Shown one piece after another: positions 55,668-64,000 of a stretch of 64,000 nucleotides of DNA. A program made the translations under genes and the position numbers. Every line of letters begins with the position of its first letter. Within the stretch, counting starts at the first letter, position 1. Under the pieces are notes generated by a model. That model worked only from the letters and a program-made list of their open reading frames with translations. It was not told the DNA's origin and searched no databases. The DNA comes from Cytobacillus horneckiae (lineage in GTDB: Bacteria > Bacillota > Bacilli > Bacillales > Cytobacillaceae), in NCBI RefSeq assembly GCF_002835735.1, contig NZ_PISD01000030.1:228288-292287 (forward strand), given 5' to 3'.

Positions 55668-55853
55668 ATGCCATACGTTACAGTAAAGATGCTCGAAGGA
55701 CGCACAGAAGAACAAAAAAAAGCACTCGTTGAAAAAGTAACAATCGCTGTCAGCGAAACAACAGGTGCACCAAACGAAAACATCACTGTCTTCATAGAAG
55801 AAATGAGCAAAAACCACTACGCAGTAGGCGGAAAACGACTAAGCGACAAATAA
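55668..55853 (+). CDS. ywhB: 4-oxalocrotonate tautomerase family protein (YwhB)
   Basis: A 61-residue tautomerase subunit. Proline follows the initiating methionine (MPYVTVKMLEGRTEEQKKAL) and becomes the N-terminal catalytic base; the paired arginine of the family is at RTEEQK. Hexamer expected. It converts 2-hydroxymuconate to oxalocrotonate in vitro; the physiological substrate in Bacillus is unknown. AAAGGAGG lies nine bases before the ATG. Single gene, divergent from ywhC. Confidence 0.92.
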   Translation: MPYVTVKMLEGRTEEQKKALVEKVTIAVSETTGAPNENITVFIEEMSKNHYAVGGKRLSDK

Positions 55854-55858
55854 ATAGA

Positions 55859-55888
55859 GGTACCTGTCACCTACAAATTTCGACAAAG
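55859..55888. repeat. Dispersed repeat copy D
   Basis: GGTACCTGTCACCTACA then ATTTCGACAAAG, a partial unit of the family at 15515 and 23691, inserted immediately after the ywhB stop and before a terminator. Confidence 0.7.
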
Positions 55889-55923
55889 ACAAAGCCCGAC
55901 CTGTTAGTGGGTTCGGGCTTTGT
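55889..55923. terminator. Bidirectional terminator between ywhB and ywgA
   Basis: Perfect 11-pair stem ACAAAGCCCGA/TCGGGCTTTGT with a 13-base loop, GTTTTAG on the plus side. It covers the last codons of ywgA on the other strand. Confidence 0.8.
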
Positions 55924-56413
55924 GTTTTAGTTGGGTGATGTATTCGTAGGCTTGGTTGATTTCTTCTTCGGTATAGCGCTGTTTGCTTTTTAGGGTGAAG
56001 ATTTTTTCAGCTACTTCTTCTTTTGATAGATTGTCAAAGTAAAGGACAGTGGATACGAGCTCAAGGAATCTTGCAGATTGGCTATTCATATGCTCGAGGC
56101 AATCTTCTAAATGAGGCATTGATACTTCATTTAAGTTTAAAAACTCTGCACCCGATTCAGTTAAGGTATACCGGTATTGGAAGTAGCCCCCCTTCTTCTC
56201 TCTTACTTCGTTGAGAAATCCCATATTGCAAAGCTCTTCTATTCTTAAAGTTAACTCTTCGGAATACGGGCCGTAAAAGTGAAAGGCAAACTTTTCATGA
56301 AAAGGATAATCAATCTTTTTCGCGATATATATCATTTTCTGCAGCTTTTTTCGGCCGATTATTTCATTGGAGGCTGCAATGGCATGCATGATTTTTGCGT
56401 GATCTTTCAGCAA
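55904..56413 (-). CDS. ywgA: YwgA family protein
   Basis: A 169-residue conserved protein of unknown function. The first 90 residues have winged-helix character (GRKKLQKMIYIAKKIDYPF, then GPYSEELTLRIEELCNMGFL and a hairpin wing), and the last part is helical. Start is a TTG at 56411-56413, nine bases after AGGAG. It follows ywfO by 54 bases. Confidence 0.82.
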   Translation of the reverse strand: MLKDHAKIMHAIAASNEIIGRKKLQKMIYIAKKIDYPFHEKFAFHFYGPYSEELTLRIEELCNMGFLNEVREKKGGYFQYRYTLTESGAEFLNLNEVSMPHLEDCLEHMNSQSARFLELVSTVLYFDNLSKEEVAEKIFTLKSKQRYTEEEINQAYEYITQLKHKARTH

Positions 56414-56467
56414 AGTGATTCATCTCCTAGTCTATTTATTTCCATATTCATTGTTTTAGCAGCAGTT

Positions 56468-57769
56468 CTATTCTAGTTCAAGCAGCTCGCGAATCTGCCT
56501 TTTAATTTGCGGATGGTTACGATCATCATAAATAACATTTGCTGGATAATATAGCTTATGATCTGTTCTTCGTTTTCCGGAAATGGCATCTACAATGGAT
56601 GATTCACGGGAAAGCTCGCGAATATCACCATTTTTCAATTGTAAATGAATAGGCAGGCGCTCCTCTTCTTCACCCGGACGGTAGAAATCATACGGAAGGT
56701 CTGAGGAGGAATCGACAACAAGATAATATTCTGGGTCAATGCCCGCTTTCTCAAAAAGCTCTGAAAGCTGCGTTAACTTCTTATATTCCTTTGCAGGATC
56801 AAATTCCGTATATTTAAAAAGGTTGCGGTCTAGAAAACGGCAGGCTAAATCGCGAAGGATATCGTCTTCCTCTTCCTGCCACATTTGAAAATAATAAAGG
56901 ATGATAGCTTCATCCAGCTTAATATAGTCATTTACCGTCATTTCGCCTTTAAACAAAGAATAAAAATGAATCGGTTCATGTTTAAACTTATAGTTCGCTT
57001 CATATAAATCTTTTGCGCGGTGGAGGATTTTTGTTAAAATCACCTCTGCACTTCTTGTAACCGGGTGGAAGTATACTTGCCAATACATTTGGTAGCGGCT
57101 CATTATGTAGTCTTCGACGGCGTGCATGCCGCTTTGTTTAATTACGACTTGATCCTCTCTCGGCCTCATAACTCTCAAAATTCTCTCCATATCAAAATGG
57201 CCATAGCTAACACCGGTAAAATAGGCATCACGCTGTAAGTAATCCATGCGGTCCGCATCAATCTGGCTGGAAATTAAACTGACAACGAGCTTATTCTTTG
57301 AGGTTTTTGCAATAATTTCCTCCACTTTACGCGGAAAATCCTCTCCCGCCCGCTGCAATACTTTATTTACTTGTGTATCACCAAGAATAATTTCCTTTGT
57401 AAAATTTTCGTGGTCGAGGTTAAATACCTTTTCAAACGAATGCGAAAAAGGCCCATGACCTAAATCATGAAGAAGCGCTGCACATAAGGCGAGCAAACGA
57501 TCATCATCATTCCATTCCTTACGCCCCTTAAACACATCATCAGATATTCTTCTCACAATCTCATAAACACCCAGAGAATGATTAAATCGGCTGTGTTCAG
57601 CACCATGGAATGTTAAATACGTAGTACCGAGCTGCTTAATTCTTCTAAGCCGCTGAAATTCTCTTGTGCCTATTAGATCCCATATAAGCCTGTCCTGTAC
57701 ATGAATATAGCGGTGTACCGGATCTTTAAATACTTTCTCTTCGCTCAGTTTTTCTGACGAATATGCCAT
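56468..57769 (-). CDS. ywfO: HD-domain phosphohydrolase (YwfO)
   Basis: A 433-residue member of the HD superfamily (SAMHD1/dGTPase-like fold). Metal ligands are His64 (SRFNHSLGVYE), His101-Asp102 (ALLHDLGHGPFSHSFE) and a distal aspartate in SSQIDADRMDYLQRD (about 190). B. subtilis YwfO has been described as a (d)NTP phosphohydrolase; that is from the family, not the sequence. ATG with GGAGGTG. It is the first gene of ywfO-ywgA. Confidence 0.88.
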   Translation of the reverse strand: MAYSSEKLSEEKVFKDPVHRYIHVQDRLIWDLIGTREFQRLRRIKQLGTTYLTFHGAEHSRFNHSLGVYEIVRRISDDVFKGRKEWNDDDRLLALCAALLHDLGHGPFSHSFEKVFNLDHENFTKEIILGDTQVNKVLQRAGEDFPRKVEEIIAKTSKNKLVVSLISSQIDADRMDYLQRDAYFTGVSYGHFDMERILRVMRPREDQVVIKQSGMHAVEDYIMSRYQMYWQVYFHPVTRSAEVILTKILHRAKDLYEANYKFKHEPIHFYSLFKGEMTVNDYIKLDEAIILYYFQMWQEEEDDILRDLACRFLDRNLFKYTEFDPAKEYKKLTQLSELFEKAGIDPEYYLVVDSSSDLPYDFYRPGEEEERLPIHLQLKNGDIRELSRESSIVDAISGKRRTDHKLYYPANVIYDDRNHPQIKRQIRELLELE

Positions 57770-58320
57770 TCTCGCACCTCCGCTTCTACAATGGCTTATC
57801 GATTAACCAAATATGTATAAACATATGAAGTATATTAACATTTGTAATTATTTTTAAACATTGATATTTATTAAATACTTAATTCATTATAAAAATTGCC
57901 AATGTTAATGCCACTTTTCTAAGACAGCAAGGCAGTAATGCTTTCTATATTATAGCTTTCCCGCCGCAAGGTTTCATCCCATTTTTTTGAAATTATCGCA
58001 TGTATTATGCCTAAAAGGCTTTAGGGTGGGAATGAAAAAGATCTAAATTTTTTTCGACAATTTTAAATGAAAACGAAAATATTGTACATGCTTTATGATT
58101 TTAAAAGCAATATGTAAACAGTTGAATAATTGGCATATAAAACCATACCTATCTATTAATAAATCGGGTTTTCGGCTTGTTTAATCAGAATCACACCAAC
58201 AAGAGCTAATCTCCATTTCAAAAAAATCTACTATCCTTTTAATCATCAAATGTATAAAACCTCGCATTCTTGACAATCCTTATTTTAAAGCATAATAAAA
58301 CCTTTTAGGGAGTTGGAAAT
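57770..58320. other. 551-base AT-rich gap between divergent ywfO and rsfA
   Basis: No gene on either strand. It must hold the promoters of ywfO and rsfA. A TTGACA at 58272-58277 followed after 17 bases by TAATAA is a weak sigma-A-like match for rsfA; B. subtilis rsfA is under sigma-F, and I see no convincing sigma-F pair. A short hairpin CCTAAA/TTTAGG at 58010-58025 is unremarkable. Confidence 0.5.
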
Positions 58321-59061
58321 ATGAAGTTACGACAGGATGCATGGTCAGAGGAAAATGATTTATTATTAGCAGAAACCGTACTGCGCCATGTAAGAGAAGG
58401 AAGTACACAATTAAACGCTTTTGAAGAAGTTGGAGATAAGCTCAATCGCACATCAGCGGCTTGCGGTTTCCGCTGGAACGCAGTTGTCCGCCACCGATAT
58501 GAGAAAGCTCTTCAACTAGCAAAAAAACAACGGAAACAAAGACAAAGAATGCTTGGGAAAGATCAGGGTGGAAAGAAAAAGCTCCTTTATTCTCCGCCAG
58601 TGCCAACGATGGAAGAAGTGGAAATGGCTATCGAGCCTGTGAACGATTTATTATTTGAGGATACATTGGAAGCATCGTATTCAGAGGTGCCTGAACCTGA
58701 AACAAAAACGGTGCAGCCCGCTATGGCTTATGCTGGCGTAGCAGATGATGCGCCAATGAGCATGGATAAAGTCATCGCATACTTGGAATCTTTAAATCAC
58801 TCGAGTATTAAACTCGATATTTTAAAAAATGAGAATGAAAGACTGAAGCGGGAAAACGCAGATATTAAACGAAAAAACAGCGAACTCGAAAGCAAAATAG
58901 GCAAGCTCGAGCAAAATAGCGTGACAATTCAGGAAGATTACGAGACGTTAATGAATATTATGAACCGCGCTCGTAAACTGGCAATACTTGACGATGAAGA
59001 GCGTCCTGCAACAAAGTTTAAAATGGACCGCAACGGTAATTTAGAGAAAGTTGCAGAATAA
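58321..59061 (+). CDS. rsfA: RsfA-family prespore regulator
   Basis: A 246-residue regulator. An N-terminal Myb/SANT-like DNA-binding domain (about 1-60: [20 protein letters not shown], then [16 protein letters not shown]) is followed by a basic linker, an acidic/proline-rich middle and a coiled coil (about 160-225, [21 protein letters not shown]). In B. subtilis RsfA is made under sigma-F and adjusts forespore gene expression. AGGGAG precedes the ATG. Confidence 0.88.
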   Translation: MKLRQDAWSEENDLLLAETVLRHVREGSTQLNAFEEVGDKLNRTSAACGFRWNAVVRHRYEKALQLAKKQRKQRQRMLGKDQGGKKKLLYSPPVPTMEEVEMAIEPVNDLLFEDTLEASYSEVPEPETKTVQPAMAYAGVADDAPMSMDKVIAYLESLNHSSIKLDILKNENERLKRENADIKRKNSELESKIGKLEQNSVTIQEDYETLMNIMNRARKLAILDDEERPATKFKMDRNGNLEKVAE

Positions 59062-59076
59062 CTGTGAAACAACAAT

Positions 59077-59107
59077 AAAAGCCGCGACAGTCATGTCCGC
59101 GGCTTTT
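59077..59107. terminator. Bidirectional terminator between rsfA and lipL
   Basis: Perfect ten-pair stem AAAAGCCGCG/CGCGGCTTTT; A and T runs on both sides serve the two convergent genes. Confidence 0.9.
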
Positions 59108-59108
59108 A

Positions 59109-59945
59109 TTATCCTAATATCTTCTCGTTTCTTTCCACGACACGCTCATAATAGCTTTTAAACATTGGCACTTCTTCAGCTGTTAGCTGGCCGGCAGAAA
59201 TGCGTCCGCTTACATTTTTAAGCGCTCTTAAAAATCGAAGCATCACATCTTGAATCGACAATTCCGTATTCAATAGTTCAGACAGAGAAGCCATTACATC
59301 CGGATCAACATCTGGATACGTAAACTTCGTCTCTGCCTGCCTCTTGCCAATGCTGTAAAACTCCTTTATTAAAGCGGCCCGCTCACTTCCGCTGCCATCC
59401 ACACAAAGATAGATTTGCACCGCTACCCCTTTGCGAAGCCGCCTTTGTGATATACCGGCAAACTTCTGATCGCCGATGCTGAGATCGTAGCTTCCCGGAC
59501 AGTAGGAACGAACAATTTCCTTCGCTTCTATTTCAGCAGAAAAATCAGCAAACATTTCTTTTATGAGCATCCACATCGCATCATAGCCACGATTAATATC
59601 TATCCCTTTTTCATTTTCCGGAAATACAAGCGTAATATTGAGCACACCCTCATCCAGTACTACTGCTAGTCCGCCTGAATTTCTAACAATCACATCATAG
59701 CCCTGCTCTCGCAAATATTGGATGCCTTCCTGCAAATGAGGGAGCTTCGTATCTTGAATTCCAAGCACGACTGTTTTATCATGCACCCAGCTTCTTGCGG
59801 TCGCCGGCGCCAACCCTCCGCCAACTGAGGCACAAAGTGTATCATCCATGCCAAAAGATTGTAATGCACTTATATAAAGAGCTGAAACAGACTGATCAAT
59901 GATCCGCCAGTCATCCTGCTTCAATAAATCCAATAAGTCTTCCAT
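59109..59945 (-). CDS. lipL: Octanoyl-[GcvH]:protein N-octanoyltransferase
   Basis: A 278-residue amidotransferase of the BPL/LplA/LipB fold that moves octanoate from GcvH to E2 subunits in Bacillus lipoate synthesis. The nucleophile is Cys149 (SYCPGSYDLSIGDQKFAG), followed by the lysine of the family at about 161. RNSGGLAVVLDEGVLNITLV (about 88-107) is the substrate-binding strand. B. subtilis ywfL. It has its own ribosome site and stands between rsfA and pta. Confidence 0.92.
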   Translation of the reverse strand: MEDLLDLLKQDDWRIIDQSVSALYISALQSFGMDDTLCASVGGGLAPATARSWVHDKTVVLGIQDTKLPHLQEGIQYLREQGYDVIVRNSGGLAVVLDEGVLNITLVFPENEKGIDINRGYDAMWMLIKEMFADFSAEIEAKEIVRSYCPGSYDLSIGDQKFAGISQRRLRKGVAVQIYLCVDGSGSERAALIKEFYSIGKRQAETKFTYPDVDPDVMASLSELLNTELSIQDVMLRFLRALKNVSGRISAGQLTAEEVPMFKSYYERVVERNEKILG

Positions 59946-60060
59946 TTCTAGCTCTCCTTCAACATTTATTAGCCAGAATTATTATAGCAATTGATGTTGA
60001 AAATAGGAAGTTCGCTTGAATTAATTCAGCTGCATCAATAAAACCTGTGGCTCTTAAATA

Positions 60061-60105
60061 AAAAAAAGCTGCCCAAATGTGATTTTTATCGACTAAATGG
60101 ACAAC
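60061..60105 (-). terminator. Terminator after pta
   Basis: Eight-pair stem GTTGTCCA/TGGGCAGC (two G-T pairs) with a long loop and eight T on the minus strand. Confidence 0.7.
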
Positions 60106-60118
60106 CTTCCAATATTTC

Positions 60119-61096
60119 CTATTGATTTAATGCCTGAGCAGCTGTAATTAAAGCCAGCTTATAAACATCTTCCTCATTGCATCCTCTTGAAAGATCGTTC
60201 ACTGGCTGGTTAAGCCCTTGCAGTATTGGGCCAACTGCTTCAAAATTCCCTAAACGCTGAGCGATTTTATATCCAATATTGCCCGCTTCGAGACTAGGGA
60301 AAATAAATACGTTTGCTCTTCCTTCAAGCGGTGACGCCGGTGCTTTCTTTTCGGCAACTGCTGGAACAAAGGCTGCATCAAATTGAAGCTCTCCATCAAT
60401 GACTAGCTGAGGCTCTCTTTCTTTTGCTACCTGCACTGCTGCAATGACCTTCTCTGTTTCCGCTGACTTCGCTGATCCCTTCGTTGAAAAGCTGAGCATG
60501 GCAACGCGAGGGTCGATATCAAACATGCTTGCAGTCTTCGCGCTTTCAATAGCGATTTCAGCTAATCCCTGGCTATCTGGTGCGATATTAATTGCACAAT
60601 CTGCAAATACGTACTTTTCCTCTCCGCGAACCATGATAAAGACACCTGACGTTCTTTTTACGCCCTCTTTCGTTTTGATAATTTGCAGGGCCGGCCGCAC
60701 GGTATCAGCAGTTGAATGCGCTGCACCACTTACGAGCCCATCCGCCTTATTTGTATATACGAGCATCGTTCCAAAATAATTTTCATCAAGGAGAATTTTC
60801 CGCGCTGCCTCCTCTGTTGCTTTGCCACTTCTTCTTTCAACGAATGACTGAACTAACTCCTCCATCAGCTCATAATTAGCGGGATTTAATATAATCGAAG
60901 AGTGAAGTGAAATTCCTAGTTGCTTCGCCTTCCCTTCAATTTCTTCTTTGTTTCCAATAAGTATCGGTGTAATCATTTCCTCCGCTGCAAGGCGTGCCGC
61001 AGCCGTTAATATTCTTTCATCTGTACCTTCTGGAAAAACAATTTTCATCGCTTGGCTCGCAACTTTATCCTTTATACTTGTAAATAGTTTGCTCAT
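60119..61096 (-). CDS. pta: Phosphate acetyltransferase
   Basis: A 325-residue enzyme interconverting acetyl-CoA and acetyl phosphate, paired with acetate kinase in overflow metabolism. Motifs are KIVFPEGTDERIL (about 19), ADGLVSGAAHSTADTVRPALQ (about 120; core GLVSGAAHSTADTVRPALQ) and NVFIFPSLEAGNIGYKI (about 260). The short, single-domain form. The open frame runs 59 codons further upstream, but the ATG at 61096 has GGAGGAG five bases before it and aligns with Bacillus Pta. Confidence 0.95.
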   Translation of the reverse strand: MSKLFTSIKDKVASQAMKIVFPEGTDERILTAAARLAAEEMITPILIGNKEEIEGKAKQLGISLHSSIILNPANYELMEELVQSFVERRSGKATEEAARKILLDENYFGTMLVYTNKADGLVSGAAHSTADTVRPALQIIKTKEGVKRTSGVFIMVRGEEKYVFADCAINIAPDSQGLAEIAIESAKTASMFDIDPRVAMLSFSTKGSAKSAETEKVIAAVQVAKEREPQLVIDGELQFDAAFVPAVAEKKAPASPLEGRANVFIFPSLEAGNIGYKIAQRLGNFEAVGPILQGLNQPVNDLSRGCNEEDVYKLALITAAQALNQ

Positions 61097-61249
61097 CCAA
61101 TCTCCTCCAAACTTTATAAAAACAATATCTCTATTCATAGAGCATGAATTCATACTCGAAAAGCTTGCTTTAAAACACATATTGCACTTAAAAATAAAAA
61201 CAAAACCTTCTAGTCCATTACAATATGACATCAACAAAATAGCAAGTGA

Positions 61250-61286
61250 ACAGGTAAATGTCCCTTTTTTCAAAAAATTTACCTGT
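61250..61286. promoter_or_regulatory. 10-bp inverted repeat in the pta-hemQ intergenic region
   Basis: ACAGGTAAAT (61250-61259) and ATTTACCTGT (61277-61286) are exact complements with 17 bases between. It lies 155 bases upstream of pta and 150 upstream of hemQ. It has only a broken T tract on either side, so an operator or a weak terminator are both possible. The gap (61097-61438) contains nothing else but promoters. Confidence 0.45.
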
Positions 61287-61388
61287 GTTTAACAAAACTT
61301 TACTATTTTATAAATTATCCAATTTAGTTGGAGACTAATCAGAAAGTCAGCTGTTCAAGTTTTATTCACATGTTCTATGGCTAAACTA

Positions 61389-61397
61389 TGGTATAGT
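61389..61397 (+). promoter_or_regulatory. Extended -10 promoter candidate for hemQ
   Basis: TGGTATAGT: a TG one base before TATAGT, 41 bases upstream of the hemQ ATG. No good -35 is seen, as is usual for extended -10 promoters. Confidence 0.45.
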
Positions 61398-61438
61398 AAG
61401 GGTGTTGATTATAGTACATAAATGAGGGAGCGATTATA

Positions 61439-62191
61439 ATGAGCGAAGCAGCTAAAACTTTGGATGGCTGGTATTGTTTGCATGATTTCCGTGCAATTGA
61501 CTGGACTACTTGGAAAATGATTTCAAGTGACGAACGTGAAGCAGCTATTCATGAATTTCTTTCACTAGCGGACAAATGGAACACCACTCAATCTGAAAAT
61601 AAAGGCAGTCATGCCCTTTATACAATTGTTGGTCAAAAAGCTGATTTTATGATGATGATTTTAAGACCTACAATGGAAGAATTGAATGAGATTGAAAACG
61701 AATTCAATAAGACGAAGCTTGCAGAGTATACAATCCCAACATTCTCTTATGTTTCCGTTGTGGAATTGAGCAATTATATGGCGGGAGATTCAGATGAGGA
61801 TCCATATGAAAATCCTCATGTGAAAGCAAGACTTTACCCAATTTTACCAAAAGCAAAATATGTTTGCTTCTACCCAATGGACAAGCGTCGCCAAGGCAAT
61901 GATAACTGGTATATGCTTCCGATGGAGGAGCGCCGCGAATTGATGCGCAGCCACGGAATGATTGGCCGTACATATGCCGGGAAAGTCAAGCAAATCATTA
62001 CCGGATCTGTTGGGTTCGATGATTATGAGTGGGGCGTAACACTATTCTCTGATGATGTCCTTCAGTTTAAAAAGCTCGTTTATGAAATGCGCTTTGATGA
62101 GGTAAGTGCTCGCTATGGCGATTTTGGCGCCTTCTATGTAGGAAATATTTTAAGCGAAGGCAGCGTCCGCAAATTTTTACATGTGAATTAA
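61439..62191 (+). CDS. hemQ: Coproheme decarboxylase HemQ
   Basis: A 250-residue enzyme of the chlorite-dismutase fold that completes the Gram-positive coproporphyrin heme pathway by decarboxylating coproheme to heme b. The proximal heme histidine is His172 ([10 protein letters not shown]) and the tyrosine that forms the radical is Tyr145 ([12 protein letters not shown]), both visible. Length is typical. GAGGGAG precedes the ATG. B. subtilis ywfI. Confidence 0.95.
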   Translation: MSEAAKTLDGWYCLHDFRAIDWTTWKMISSDEREAAIHEFLSLADKWNTTQSENKGSHALYTIVGQKADFMMMILRPTMEELNEIENEFNKTKLAEYTIPTFSYVSVVELSNYMAGDSDEDPYENPHVKARLYPILPKAKYVCFYPMDKRRQGNDNWYMLPMEERRELMRSHGMIGRTYAGKVKQIITGSVGFDDYEWGVTLFSDDVLQFKKLVYEMRFDEVSARYGDFGAFYVGNILSEGSVRKFLHVN

Positions 62192-62200
62192 TTGGTTAAC

Positions 62201-62234
62201 AAAACTCTCACCATTAGACGGTGGGAGTTTTTTA
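62201..62234 (+). terminator. Terminator after hemQ
   Basis: Twelve-pair stem AAAACTCTCACC/GGTGGGAGTTTT (one G-T pair) with a seven-base loop and T run. Confidence 0.9.
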
Positions 62235-62251
62235 TTTTTCTTCTTTTAAGG

Positions 62252-62280
62252 TCATAAAAAAACAGGCCCCTACATAGGTA
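62252..62280 (+). promoter_or_regulatory. Possible sigma-E promoter of cwlJ-gerQ
   Basis: TCATAA near 62252-62257 and CATAGGTA at 62273-62280 roughly fit the sigma-E pattern (-35 containing ATA, -10 starting CATA) with a spacer of about 15. It lies 80 bases upstream of cwlJ, which is sigma-E dependent in B. subtilis. A weak match. Confidence 0.35.
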
Positions 62281-62360
62281 TAAATAGTGAGTTTATAAGA
62301 ACAATCCTATATTATCCATTCACCATTCAACATGATAAGCAAAAAAGAGAGGTGAATTTA

Positions 62361-62783
62361 ATGGGTGTCATTCCTTATACCGAGGAGGATGTAAAGCTTT
62401 TGGCCAGGTTGATTCGTGCCGAGGCCGAAGGGGAAGGGAACCTGGGCATGATGATGGTAGGAAATGTCGGTGTAAATAGAGTTCGTGGCGATTGTCTTGA
62501 TTTTCGCGATATCCGGTCTATCAGACAAATGGTATTTCAAAGTCCAGGTGGCTTTGAAGCAACACAAAAAGGATATTTTTATCAGGCTGCTAGACAAAAT
62601 GAGCTAGACCTAGCAAGAAGAACGATAAAAGGCGAAAGACAGCACCCAGCAAGCAATGCTTTATGGTTTTTCCGTCCAGGTGGAGCTTGCCCTGAGCAAT
62701 GGTACAATCAATGGAATTCTGGACGCTATAAAGCTCACTGCTTCTATATACCGACTCAAGCTGATTGTCCGACAGTCTATTAA
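62361..62783 (+). CDS. cwlJ: Cell wall hydrolase CwlJ (spore germination)
   Basis: A 140-residue SleB/CwlJ-domain lytic enzyme that degrades spore cortex during germination, especially after Ca-dipicolinate. The catalytic glutamate is in ARLIRAEAEGEGNLGMM (about 20), followed by GNVGVNRVR, QSPGGFEATQKG and ASNALWFFRPGG. There is no signal peptide, as usual for the coat-located CwlJ. The ATG at 62361 follows AGAGAGGTG. It needs GerQ for its location, and gerQ is the next gene. Confidence 0.93.
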   Translation: MGVIPYTEEDVKLLARLIRAEAEGEGNLGMMMVGNVGVNRVRGDCLDFRDIRSIRQMVFQSPGGFEATQKGYFYQAARQNELDLARRTIKGERQHPASNALWFFRPGGACPEQWYNQWNSGRYKAHCFYIPTQADCPTVY

Positions 62784-62813
62784 TTTTAAATGAATCTTCA
62801 GGAGGGAAGAGTT

Positions 62814-63305
62814 ATGACTCAACAAAATTATCCTTATTATGGATACCCGCAACAACGACAACAACCACAACAACAGCAGTACAATCAGAATGTCCAAAAA
62901 GTCCAACCGCAAGCTTATAATGGGCAGCCTGCTCAAGGTGCCTACCCTACTGCACCAATAGGAATTATGATTCCGACACAAGGGGTTCCAACTTCATCAG
63001 GACCTCAAGTACCGGGCATGCTGCCATTAGAGCAATCTTTTATAGAAAATATTCTCCGGCTTAATCGTGGGAAGCTTGCAACAGTTTATACAACTTTTGA
63101 AAATAATACCCAATGGAATGCGAAGGTTTTTAAAGGCATTATTGAAGCAGCTGGCAGAGACCACCTAATCATTAGCGATCCTGAAACTGGCGTAAGGTAT
63201 TTAATCCCGATGATTTACTTAGACTATGTAACTTTTGATGAAGAAATAGAGTATGATTATCCACATGGTAGCGGGCAGGGAATGGTTCAGTACACACCTA
63301 GATAA
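62814..63305 (+). CDS. gerQ: Spore coat protein GerQ
   Basis: A 163-residue coat protein cross-linked by transglutaminase and required for CwlJ to reach the spore. The N-terminal 60 residues are Q-, P- and Y-rich (YPYYGYPQQRQQPQQQQ), and the C-terminal half is a conserved beta domain (LEQSFIENILRLNRGKLATVY, then DPETGVRYLIPMIYLDYVTFDEEIEY in parts). The ATG at 62814 follows AGGAGGG. 30 bases after cwlJ, so co-transcribed. B. subtilis ywdL. Confidence 0.93.
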   Translation: MTQQNYPYYGYPQQRQQPQQQQYNQNVQKVQPQAYNGQPAQGAYPTAPIGIMIPTQGVPTSSGPQVPGMLPLEQSFIENILRLNRGKLATVYTTFENNTQWNAKVFKGIIEAAGRDHLIISDPETGVRYLIPMIYLDYVTFDEEIEYDYPHGSGQGMVQYTPR

Positions 63306-63320
63306 ATAGAGTCACCCTTT

Positions 63321-63346
63321 AAGTAGTCATTTTGACTACTTTTTAT
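63321..63346 (+). terminator. Terminator after gerQ
   Basis: Perfect nine-pair stem AAGTAGTCA/TGACTACTT, three-base loop, then TTTTATTTT. Confidence 0.9.
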
Positions 63347-63397
63347 TTTGCCTGCTGGCTGCCTTTTTCTTTTAAGCCTCAATCGTAATTTCAATGT

Positions 63398-63432
63398 AAA
63401 AAGCTAACCACTCATTTTTCGACGTGGTTAGC
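63398..63432 (-). terminator. Terminator after the substrate-binding protein gene
   Basis: Perfect nine-pair stem GCTAACCAC/GTGGTTAGC followed by TTTTT on the minus strand. Confidence 0.85.
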
Positions 63433-63444
63433 CTATGCGCTCGA

Positions 63445-64000
63445 TTAATTAAACAGCTCAGGGTAAGCTGCTTCTGCCAAAATTTCTACTGCTTCACCGA
63501 TTCGCGGCCCTGGACGGGACATAATATCGCTATCAAGCAATTTCACTTCCTCGGCTTCCACTGCACTGATTTGATTCCAGCCTTTTCGGGAGAGGATTTC
63601 TTCAACTGGATTTTCTACATAGCCAACAGTTGTTGTGATTAATTCAGGATTTCTGTCGATAATTTCTTCTTCAGAAAGCTTAATCCATCCTTCCATATCC
63701 GCAAAGATATTCTCTACGCCTGCTTTATTCATCACTTCCTGTTGGAAGGTGTTCTTTCCTGTAGTATAGATGTCTGGCGCAGGACTGATTTCAAAATAGA
63801 CTTTTTTCTTTTCATCGACTGAAGCAATTTTTTCTTCGACTTCCTTGAGTTGCTTCTGGATTCCATCAATGATTTCATCGCCTTTTTCTTCTTCACCCAT
63901 AACTGCTGCGATTTGTTCAATGTCACCGTACACATCATCAAAGGATAGGGCAGATTCAATAACAAAAACAGTAATACCTGAGTGAACTGCACCCCAATTG
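63445..64000 (-). CDS. ABC-transporter substrate-binding protein, C-terminal part (cobalamin/iron-siderophore type)
   Basis: 185 codons, open at the right edge of the window, so the N-terminus with its signal peptide is not seen. The visible part resembles the second lobe of a class III periplasmic-binding protein (BtuF/FhuD fold): GITVFVIESALSFDDVYGDIEQIAAVMG, a long linking helix, IYTTGKNTFQQEVMNKAGVENIFAD and LITTTVGYVENPVEEIL. Such lipoproteins bind B12 or ferric siderophores. A B12 role would suit the B12-dependent IcmF in this window, but the sequence here cannot decide it. Confidence 0.8.
   Translation of the reverse strand, partial: NWGAVHSGITVFVIESALSFDDVYGDIEQIAAVMGEEEKGDEIIDGIQKQLKEVEEKIASVDEKKKVYFEISPAPDIYTTGKNTFQQEVMNKAGVENIFADMEGWIKLSEEEIIDRNPELITTTVGYVENPVEEILSRKGWNQISAVEAEEVKLLDSDIMSRPGPRIGEAVEILAEAAYPELFN

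Overview
The window is a conserved stretch of a low-GC Firmicute chromosome. Gene content and order match the spo0F-to-atp and ywf/ywh/ywi/ywj segments of Bacillus subtilis. Together with the sporulation genes (spoIIR, spo0F, rsfA, cwlJ, gerQ, a YhcN-type lipoprotein) this points to an endospore-forming Bacillaceae, Bacillus sensu lato. There are no rRNA or tRNA genes, no CRISPR array, no prophage and no intact insertion sequence.

Layout. 1-5830: F-type ATP synthase operon on the minus strand (atpZ-I-B-E-F-H-A-G-D, atpD cut by the window edge). 5939-10209: a secreted Vpr-like protease, wecB/mnaA and upp. 10426-18838: glyA, an anti-sigma-like fragment, ywlG, rpiB, a chemoreceptor, ywlE, mntP, ywlC, a GNAT protein and spoIIR, with a DnaA-box cluster beside ywlC. 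19141-25418: prmC, prfA, an EmrE-type transporter with an apparent frameshift, a spore lipoprotein, tdk, rpmE and rho. 25779-33558: glpX, murA, fba, spo0F, ywjG, pyrG and rpoE. 34120-45080: a fatty-acid/branched-chain acyl-CoA catabolic block (icmF, tetR, two acyl-CoA dehydrogenases, hbd, thiolase, fadF). 45321-51629: cardiolipin synthase, uvsE, argS, ywiB, speB, speE. 51878-59945: pbpG, ywhD, ywhC, ywhB, ywgA, ywfO, rsfA, lipL. 60119-64000: pta, hemQ, cwlJ, gerQ and the 3' part of an ABC-transporter substrate-binding protein.

How the parts work together. FadF, thiolase, 3-hydroxyacyl-CoA dehydrogenase and the acyl-CoA dehydrogenases form a beta-oxidation module. Two related palindromes, one inside the fadF promoter and one in front of the thiolase gene, together with a cre-like box, suggest control by the local TetR regulator (or a FadR paralogue) and by CcpA. 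pyrG keeps a GGGC transcription start followed by an attenuator, the hallmark of CTP-sensed reiterative transcription. spo0F keeps a consensus sigma-H promoter. rpmE has its own promoter and a structured leader.

No gene cluster here looks like a new defence or biosynthetic system. The less-explained material is intergenic: a three-copy 52-bp hairpin repeat array after ywjG, a dispersed GGTACCTGTCACC repeat family, a structured leader in front of mntP, an 18-bp direct repeat flanking a gene-free segment near rpiB, and the T7 frameshift in the transporter gene.
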